A stretch of 64,000 nucleotides of DNA from Ancylobacter polymorphus (GTDB lineage Bacteria; Pseudomonadota; Alphaproteobacteria; Rhizobiales; Xanthobacteraceae): NCBI RefSeq assembly GCF_022836935.1, contig NZ_CP083239.1, forward strand, positions 3,114,001 to 3,178,000, given 5' to 3'. The notes below the pieces were generated by a model. The model ran no database searches. It was not told the DNA's origin and saw nothing but the letters and a program-made list of their open reading frames with translations. Below are positions 58,905-64,000 of this stretch, piece by piece; positions within the stretch are counted from its first letter, which is position 1, and every line of letters begins with the position of its first letter. The translations under genes and the position numbers were made by a program.

Positions 58905-59903
58905 ATGGCGCTTCCTGACTTCACCATGCGCCAGCTCCTGGAAGCTGGCGTGCACTTCGGGCATCAGTCCCACCGCTGGAACCCGAAGATGGCTCCGTTC
59001 ATCTTCGGCACCCGCAACAACATCCACATTCTCGACCTGGCCCAGACCGTGCCGGCGCTGCACCGCGCCCTGCAGGCCGTGTCCGACACCGTGGCCCGTG
59101 GCGGCCGCGTGCTGTTCGTCGGCACCAAGCGCCAGGCGGCCGATGCCGTGGCGGATGCCGCCAAGCGCTCGGCGCAGTACTATGTGAACTCCCGCTGGCT
59201 CGGCGGCATGCTGACCAACTGGAAGACCATTTCCCACTCCATCGCCCGACTGAAGAAGCTCGAAGAGCTGCTCGCGGCCGGCGAGGGCGTTGGCTACACC
59301 AAGAAGGAGCGCCTGACGCTCCAGCGCGAGAAGGAAAAGCTCGATCGCGCCCTTGGCGGTATCCGTGACATGGGCGGCATTCCCGACCTGCTGTTCGTGA
59401 TCGACACCAACAAGGAAGACCTCGCCGTCGCCGAGGCCCGCCGCCTTGGCATTCCGGTCGCGGCCATCCTCGACACCAATTGCGATCCGGACGGCATCGC
59501 CTTCCCGGTTCCCGGCAATGACGACGCCGGTCGCGCCATCAACCTCTATTGCGACCTCGTCGCCCGCGCCGCCATCGACGGCATCGGCCGTTCGCATGGC
59601 GATCTCGGCATCGACATTGGTGCGGCTGAGGCCCCGCTGGTTGAGGACCTGCCGGCGGAGACCGCCTGGACCAGCCTCGAAGCCCTTTCGGGCCCGCGCG
59701 GCATCGCCGACGACCTGAAGAAGCTCACCGGCGTGTCGCCGGCGATCGAGAAGCAGCTGACCGACCTCGGCATCTTCCACTTCTGGCAGATCGCCGCCCT
59801 CAATGCCGACGACGCCCATCGTCTCGGCGAAGAGGTCGGTCTGCCGGGCCGTGTCGATGGCTGGGTGGCGCAGGCCAAGGAGCTGACCGCCGAGGTCGAG
59901 TGA
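58905..59903 (+). CDS. rpsB: 30S ribosomal protein S2 with C-terminal extension
   Basis: A 332-residue S2. The core (1-240) is standard: [51 protein letters not shown] and [15 protein letters not shown]. Residues about 255-332 add a small domain ([29 protein letters not shown]) that resembles a helix-hairpin-helix found as an extra tail on S2 in many alphaproteobacteria. Its role is not known to me. It is first of the rpsB-tsf unit. Confidence 0.96.
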   Translation: MALPDFTMRQLLEAGVHFGHQSHRWNPKMAPFIFGTRNNIHILDLAQTVPALHRALQAVSDTVARGGRVLFVGTKRQAADAVADAAKRSAQYYVNSRWLGGMLTNWKTISHSIARLKKLEELLAAGEGVGYTKKERLTLQREKEKLDRALGGIRDMGGIPDLLFVIDTNKEDLAVAEARRLGIPVAAILDTNCDPDGIAFPVPGNDDAGRAINLYCDLVARAAIDGIGRSHGDLGIDIGAAEAPLVEDLPAETAWTSLEALSGPRGIADDLKKLTGVSPAIEKQLTDLGIFHFWQIAALNADDAHRLGEEVGLPGRVDGWVAQAKELTAEVE

Positions 59904-59956
59904 CCCCGGCGTCCGCTTCGCGACGGCGTCACATTCCGGCGCCAAGCATTGTATCG

Positions 59957-59990
59957 CACGGCCGGCCCGGATTTCGTCCGGCCGGCCGTG
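59957..59990 (+). terminator. Long hairpin between rpsB and tsf, possible attenuator
   Basis: CACGGCCGGC(C)CGGA pairs with TCCGGCCGGCCGTG around a TTTCG loop, giving about 13-14 base pairs with one bulged C. No T tract follows. An intercistronic attenuator between rpsB and tsf is known in E. coli, so this may tune the S2 to EF-Ts ratio. Confidence 0.5.
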
Positions 59991-60026
59991 TCGTCGATAG
60001 ACACAGAGATCGTTGAGGAACGGAAC

Positions 60027-60950
60027 ATGGCCAACATCACCGCGGGCATGGTGAAGGAGCTGCGCGAGAAGACCGGCGCCGGCATGATGGACTGCAAGGC
60101 CGCGCTGACCGAGGTGGACGGCGACATCGAGGCCGCCATCGACTGGCTGCGCAAGAAGGGTCTCGCCAAGGCCGCCAAGAAGGCCGGGCGCGTCGCCGCC
60201 GAGGGTCTGATCGGCCTCGCCGTGTCGGGCACCACGGGTATCGTCGTCGAAGTCAATTCCGAAACCGACTTCGTGGCGCGCAACGACCAGTTCCAGCAGC
60301 TCGTGCGCGACATCGCCACCGTCGCCCTGAGCGCCGAGGACGATGTCGAGGCGGTGAAGGCGGCGGCCTATCCGGCTGGCGGCACTGTCGCCGAGGCGAT
60401 CAACAACGCGGTCGCCACCATTGGCGAGCACATGAACCTGCGCCGCTCCAAGAAGCTGGCGGTGTCGACGGGCGCCATCGGCGCCTATGTCCACGGTTCG
60501 GTGGGCGAAGGTCTCGGCAAGATCGGCGTGCTGGTCGCGCTGGAGTCCGAGGGCAAGGCGGATGAACTCGCCGCGCTCGGTCGCCAGATCGCCATGCATG
60601 TCGCGGCTGCCAACCCGCAGGCGCTCGACGCCGCGGGCATCGACGCCGACGTGATCGCCCGCGAGAAGGGCGTGCTCGCCGAGAAGGCCAAGGCCTCCGG
60701 CAAGCCGGACAACGTTGTCGAGAAGATCGTCGAGAGCGGCCTGAAGACCTTCTACAAGGAAGTGACTCTCGTCGAGCAGGCGTTCATCCACGACCCGTCC
60801 AAGACGGTCGCCCAGGCGGTGAAGGAGAGCGAAGGCAAGGTCGGCGCGCCGATCAAGCTGGTCGGCTTCGTCCGCTTCGGCCTCGGCGAAGGCGTTGAGA
60901 AGCAGGAAAGCGACTTCGCCGCCGAAGTCGCGGCCGCTGCCGGCGTCTGA
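60027..60950 (+). CDS. tsf: Elongation factor Ts
   Basis: The 307-residue guanine-nucleotide exchange factor of EF-Tu. The N-terminal UBA-like domain ([24 protein letters not shown]) and the core TDFVARN motif, which displaces the Mg2+ of EF-Tu, are intact, followed by two related subdomains. The ATG at 60027 follows GAGGAACGG. A terminator lies 22 bases after the stop. Confidence 0.97.
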   Translation: MANITAGMVKELREKTGAGMMDCKAALTEVDGDIEAAIDWLRKKGLAKAAKKAGRVAAEGLIGLAVSGTTGIVVEVNSETDFVARNDQFQQLVRDIATVALSAEDDVEAVKAAAYPAGGTVAEAINNAVATIGEHMNLRRSKKLAVSTGAIGAYVHGSVGEGLGKIGVLVALESEGKADELAALGRQIAMHVAAANPQALDAAGIDADVIAREKGVLAEKAKASGKPDNVVEKIVESGLKTFYKEVTLVEQAFIHDPSKTVAQAVKESEGKVGAPIKLVGFVRFGLGEGVEKQESDFAAEVAAAAGV

Positions 60951-60972
60951 GCGCGTTGTTACGTTGATAAGT

Positions 60973-61008
60973 CACGCCGGGCCGCCCACGGGCAGTCCGG
61001 CGTGTTTT
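60973..61008 (+). terminator. Rho-independent terminator after tsf
   Basis: CACGCCGG (60973-60980) pairs with CCGGCGTG (60997-61004), followed at once by TTTT. The loop contains a further small CCC/GGG stem. Confidence 0.7.
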
Positions 61009-61051
61009 ACTGTGCGCGCCACCCCGAGTCGCGCCAAGCCAGAGGTGCCCC

Positions 61052-61783
61052 ATGTCGATCCCCGAGCCGCACGGCGCCCTTTTCGAGCGCGTCCTGGTCA
61101 AGGTCTCCGGTGAGGCGCTGATGGGGAACGAGGCGTTCGGGCTGCACTGGCCGACGATCGAGCGCATCGCCCAGGATCTCGTAGAGGCCCGCGCCACCGG
61201 AACCGAGATCGCCGTCGTCGTCGGCGGCGGCAATATCCTGCGCGGCGCCAGCGTCGCGGGGCAGGGGCTCGACCGCGCCACGGCCGACCATATGGGCATG
61301 CTGGCGACGGTGATGAACGCGCTGGCGCTGGAGAAGGCGGTCGAGAAGGCCGGTGTTCCCGCCCGCACCCTGTCCGCCATTCCCATGCCCACCATCTGCG
61401 AGCCCTATGCCCGCCAAACCGCCTCACGCCATCTGGGGCGCGGGCGCGTGGTTCTGCTGGCCGGCGGCACCGGCAACCCCTATTTCACCACCGACACCGG
61501 CGCCGTGCTGCGCGCCGCCGAGCTTGAATGCGACGCGGTGATGAAGGCGACCAATGTCGATGGCGTCTACACCGCCGATCCCAAGCACGACCCCTCGGCG
61601 CGGCGCTATGAGCGGCTCACCCATGACGAGGCGCTGGCCAAAGACCTGAAGGTGATGGACGCCGCCGCCTTCGCGCTGGCGCGGGAATCGAAGCTGCCGA
61701 TCGTCGTGTTCTCGATCCGCGAACCGGGGGCCATTGCCGCCGCCATTCGCGGCGAGGGACGTTCTACGACGGTAGCTCCGTAG
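61052..61783 (+). CDS. pyrH: Uridylate kinase
   Basis: A 243-residue hexameric UMP kinase of the amino-acid-kinase fold. [12 protein letters not shown] (phosphate loop), [31 protein letters not shown] and the [15 protein letters not shown] block are complete. It makes UDP for pyrimidine supply and starts the conserved pyrH-frr-uppS-cdsA order. Confidence 0.97.
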   Translation: MSIPEPHGALFERVLVKVSGEALMGNEAFGLHWPTIERIAQDLVEARATGTEIAVVVGGGNILRGASVAGQGLDRATADHMGMLATVMNALALEKAVEKAGVPARTLSAIPMPTICEPYARQTASRHLGRGRVVLLAGGTGNPYFTTDTGAVLRAAELECDAVMKATNVDGVYTADPKHDPSARRYERLTHDEALAKDLKVMDAAAFALARESKLPIVVFSIREPGAIAAAIRGEGRSTTVAP

Positions 61784-61926
61784 CCTTCGCCACCAAATTG
61801 GCGTCCCGCGCCCGTGGTGCGGGCATGGTTGTCGCCTAACGCTTGCCATGCGCGCCGTTAGGTTGGATAAGCCGCCAACCGGCGCCCGTCGGCCTCGGGC
61901 CGGCTGATGAATGAATGAGGTTCGTG

Positions 61927-62490
61927 ATGAGCACTGGTCCGATCGACATTGCCGATATCAAGCGCCGCATGACGGGCGCGATCTCCGTTCTCAAGACTGA
62001 GCTTTCGGGCCTGCGCACCGGCCGCGCCTCGGCCAGCCTGCTGGAGCCGATCCAGGTGGATGCCTATGGCAGCCACATGCCGCTGAATCAGGTCGCGTCG
62101 GTCAATGTGCCGGAGCCGCGCCTGCTGTCGGTGCAGGTGTGGGACCGGGGCATGGTGGCGGCGGTCGAGAAGGCCATCCGCGACTCCAATCTCGGCCTGA
62201 ACCCGCAGACCGAAGGGCAGGTGCTGCGCGTGCGCATCCCCGAGCTGACTCAGGATCGCCGCCAGGAACTCGTCAAGGTCGCACATAAATATGCCGAAGC
62301 CGCGCGTGTGTCGGTGCGCCATGTGCGCCGCGACGGGCTCGACGTCATCAAGAAGGCGGAAAAGGACGGCGAGATGAGCTCGGACGACCTCGACCGGCTC
62401 GCCGACCAGGTCCAGAAGGCGACGGACCAGTTCATTGCCGAGATCGATCAGGTCGTGGCCGCGAAGGAAAAGGAAATCCTCGCGGTTTGA
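61927..62490 (+). CDS. frr: Ribosome recycling factor
   Basis: A 187-residue factor that, with EF-G, splits post-termination ribosomes. [20 protein letters not shown], the central small domain and the C-terminal [20 protein letters not shown] helix identify it. The ATG at 61927 (MSTGPID) gives the usual length and has GAGG six bases upstream; an ATG at 61915 is in frame. pyrH is 143 bases upstream. Confidence 0.96.
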   Translation: MSTGPIDIADIKRRMTGAISVLKTELSGLRTGRASASLLEPIQVDAYGSHMPLNQVASVNVPEPRLLSVQVWDRGMVAAVEKAIRDSNLGLNPQTEGQVLRVRIPELTQDRRQELVKVAHKYAEAARVSVRHVRRDGLDVIKKAEKDGEMSSDDLDRLADQVQKATDQFIAEIDQVVAAKEKEILAV

Positions 62491-62514
62491 TCGGCGGGCG
62501 CCGATAAGGGCGCC

Positions 62515-63312
62515 ATGGGGGGGTCCGTGAACATTGCAAGGCGCGGCGAGGCCTCTGGGGCCGCCATCGAGACCGACGGGGACGCGGCGGCGTCGCTCTT
62601 CCCGGTGCCGCGCCACGTTGCCATCATCATGGATGGCAACGGGCGATGGGCGAAGGGGCACGGGCTTCCGCGCTTCGAGGGGCACAGGCGGGGTGCCGAA
62701 GCCGTCCGCCGCACGGTGGCAGATGCTCGGGAGCTGGGCATCGAGGCGCTGACCCTCTACAGCTTCTCCAGCGAGAACTGGTCACGGCCGCAGCGTGAGA
62801 TTGGCGAGTTGATGGGGCTGCTGAAGCGCTTCATCCGCTCCGATCTCAAGGAACTTCACGCCAAGAATGTCCGCCTGCGCATCATCGGCGAGGGACATCC
62901 GACCGACAGCGAAGTGCAGGCGCTGTTCGATGAAGCTCAGGCGCTGACCCGCGACAATACGGGTGTGCGCCTGACCGTGGCGTTCAACTATGGCGCGCGC
63001 GGCGAAATCGCCCGTGCGGCGCAGACATTGGCGCGGCAGGTCGCGGCTGGCGCGCTGCGGGCCGAAGACATCACGCCGGAACGTTTCGCGGAGGCGCTCG
63101 ACACGGCGGGGTTGCCGCCGCTCGATCTCGTCATCCGCACCAGCGGCGAGCAGCGCCTGTCGAATTTCCTGCTCTGGCAGGCGGCCTATGCCGAACTGGT
63201 CTTCCTCCCCGTGCTGTGGCCGGATTTCGATCGCGGCTGGCTGGAGCAGGCGCTTTGCGAATATCGTCGGCGTGAGCGCCGCTTCGGCGGCGTCGAAGCG
63301 GCGGAAAGCTGA
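62515..63312 (+). CDS. uppS: Undecaprenyl diphosphate synthase (isoprenyl transferase)
   Basis: A 265-residue cis-prenyltransferase that makes the C55 lipid carrier for murein and O-antigen. [11 protein letters not shown] with Asp40, [30 protein letters not shown] and [15 protein letters not shown] are the five family regions. The first 30 residues are a variable leader; a GTG at 62527 is an alternative start. Confidence 0.95.
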   Translation: MGGSVNIARRGEASGAAIETDGDAAASLFPVPRHVAIIMDGNGRWAKGHGLPRFEGHRRGAEAVRRTVADARELGIEALTLYSFSSENWSRPQREIGELMGLLKRFIRSDLKELHAKNVRLRIIGEGHPTDSEVQALFDEAQALTRDNTGVRLTVAFNYGARGEIARAAQTLARQVAAGALRAEDITPERFAEALDTAGLPPLDLVIRTSGEQRLSNFLLWQAAYAELVFLPVLWPDFDRGWLEQALCEYRRRERRFGGVEAAES

Positions 63313-63316
63313 GCTC

Positions 63317-64000
63317 TTGCGTATCGGAGAGGACTTTCTGCCGCGGCTCGTCTCGGCTCTGGTGCTCGGGCCGTTGGTGATGCTGGTCGCCGTGGCCGGC
63401 GGCTGGGCCTTCAGTGCCCTTGTCGCGCTCTCTTCCGTGATCGTGCTGTGGGAATGGCTGCGCATGATCGGCGCCAAGCCCCGCACGCCGCTGCTGGTGA
63501 TCGGCGCCGCGACACTGGTCGTGGCCGTGCTGTTGCTCGCCATACGCCCGCCGCCTGCCGCCATTGGAATTGTGGTGCTTGGCGCCATCACGGCGGCGCT
63601 GGTGGCACGTTCCAACCGTGAGCGGCGGACATGGGCGCCGTTCGGCGTGCTTTATGCCGGTGCGCTGGCGCTACCGACACTGATCCTGCGCCAGGATGGA
63701 GCCCTCGGTCTGGTGAGCCTGGTATGGCTGCTGGCTGTCGTGTGGTCTACCGACATCGCCGCCTATTTCTGCGGTCGCCTCATTGGCGGCCCCAAGCTCT
63801 GGCCGCGCGTCAGCCCCAACAAGACCTGGGCGGGATCGCTCGGCGGGGCGCTGTTCGGCATGCTGGCGGGAATGGCGGCGCTGTACCTCGCGCGGGTCGA
63901 GACAGCGTTGCTCGCCGCCCCGGTCGCGCTGCTGGCAAGCTTTGCCAGCCAAAGCGGCGACCTGTTCGAATCGGCGATGAAGCGGCGTTTCGGCGTGAAA
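63317..64000 (+). CDS. cdsA: Phosphatidate cytidylyltransferase (5' part, cut by window end)
   Basis: The frame runs open from a TTG at 63317 to the window edge (228 codons). The product begins MRIGEDFLPRLVSALVLGP and has about six membrane helices, then STDIAAYFCGRLIGGPKLWPRVSPNKTWAGSLGG and SQSGDLFESAMKRRFGVK, where the CdsA signature starts and is cut off. The enzyme makes CDP-diacylglycerol from phosphatidate and CTP for phospholipid synthesis. Its position five bases after uppS is conserved. The TTG start has a weak ribosome site, but no better start keeps the first helix. Confidence 0.9.
   Translation, partial: MRIGEDFLPRLVSALVLGPLVMLVAVAGGWAFSALVALSSVIVLWEWLRMIGAKPRTPLLVIGAATLVVAVLLLAIRPPPAAIGIVVLGAITAALVARSNRERRTWAPFGVLYAGALALPTLILRQDGALGLVSLVWLLAVVWSTDIAAYFCGRLIGGPKLWPRVSPNKTWAGSLGGALFGMLAGMAALYLARVETALLAAPVALLASFASQSGDLFESAMKRRFGVK

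Overview
This GC-rich window reads as a chromosomal core region of an alphaproteobacterium of the Hyphomicrobiales (Rhizobiales), most like the Xanthobacteraceae (Ancylobacter/Starkeya/Xanthobacter type). That placement is inferred from gene order (nuoA-N, birA, rnj, mce, DUF1467, proS, lolCD, dnaE, rpsB, tsf, pyrH, frr, uppS, cdsA; also scpAB-tatABC-serS-surE-pcm-nlpD-yajC-secDF), from the 14-gene nuo operon, from an S2 protein with a C-terminal extension, from a short ProRS, and from GTTC-N7-GTTC LexA boxes. I see no prophage, transposase, rRNA operon or CRISPR array. There is one tRNA gene.

Layout. 0.1-2.7 kb: ilvD and a secreted Sel1-repeat protein. 2.8-4.8 kb (minus strand): erpA-mtnN-xth. 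4.9-20.3 kb (plus): dgt, argS, a SPOR-domain protein, nagZ, scpA-scpB, an orphan ABC ATPase, tatABC, serS, surE, pcm and an NlpD/DipM-like lipoprotein. This run covers nucleotide hygiene, translation, murein turnover, chromosome condensation, Tat export and division. 20.4-21.3 kb (minus): a DUF815 ATPase. 21.5-25.8 kb (plus): yajC-secD-secF followed by homologues of the mitochondrial complex I assembly factors NDUFAF3 and NDUFAF6. 25.8-27.7 kb (minus): kdsA and kdsD for KDO synthesis. 27.9-31.2 kb: an AI-2E family protein, tRNA-Asp, a small secreted protein and an alanine:Na+ symporter.

31.65-49.75 kb is one long transcription unit: nuoA-N with an unrecognised 87-residue membrane protein between nuoH and nuoI, then birA, rnj, mce and a DUF1467 gene, closed by a hairpin terminator. 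50.2-53.6 kb carries proS, lolC/E and lolD. 53.8-57.5 kb holds two LexA boxes, a 32-residue membrane microprotein and dnaE. 57.8-64.0 kb has a sulfotransferase-like gene, then rpsB-tsf, pyrH-frr-uppS and a cdsA gene cut by the window end.

The most interesting signals are: (1) two exact alphaproteobacterial SOS boxes in front of a 32-aa membrane peptide gene upstream of the replicative polymerase gene, resembling the Caulobacter SidA division-inhibitor arrangement; (2) the NDUFAF3/NDUFAF6 pair, whose second member has lost both Asp-rich squalene-synthase motifs; (3) the extra small membrane protein inside the nuo operon; (4) a LytM domain that has lost nearly all zinc ligands; (5) two families of dispersed intergenic palindromes. 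Gene calls rest on reading translations and motifs by eye; no database search was run.
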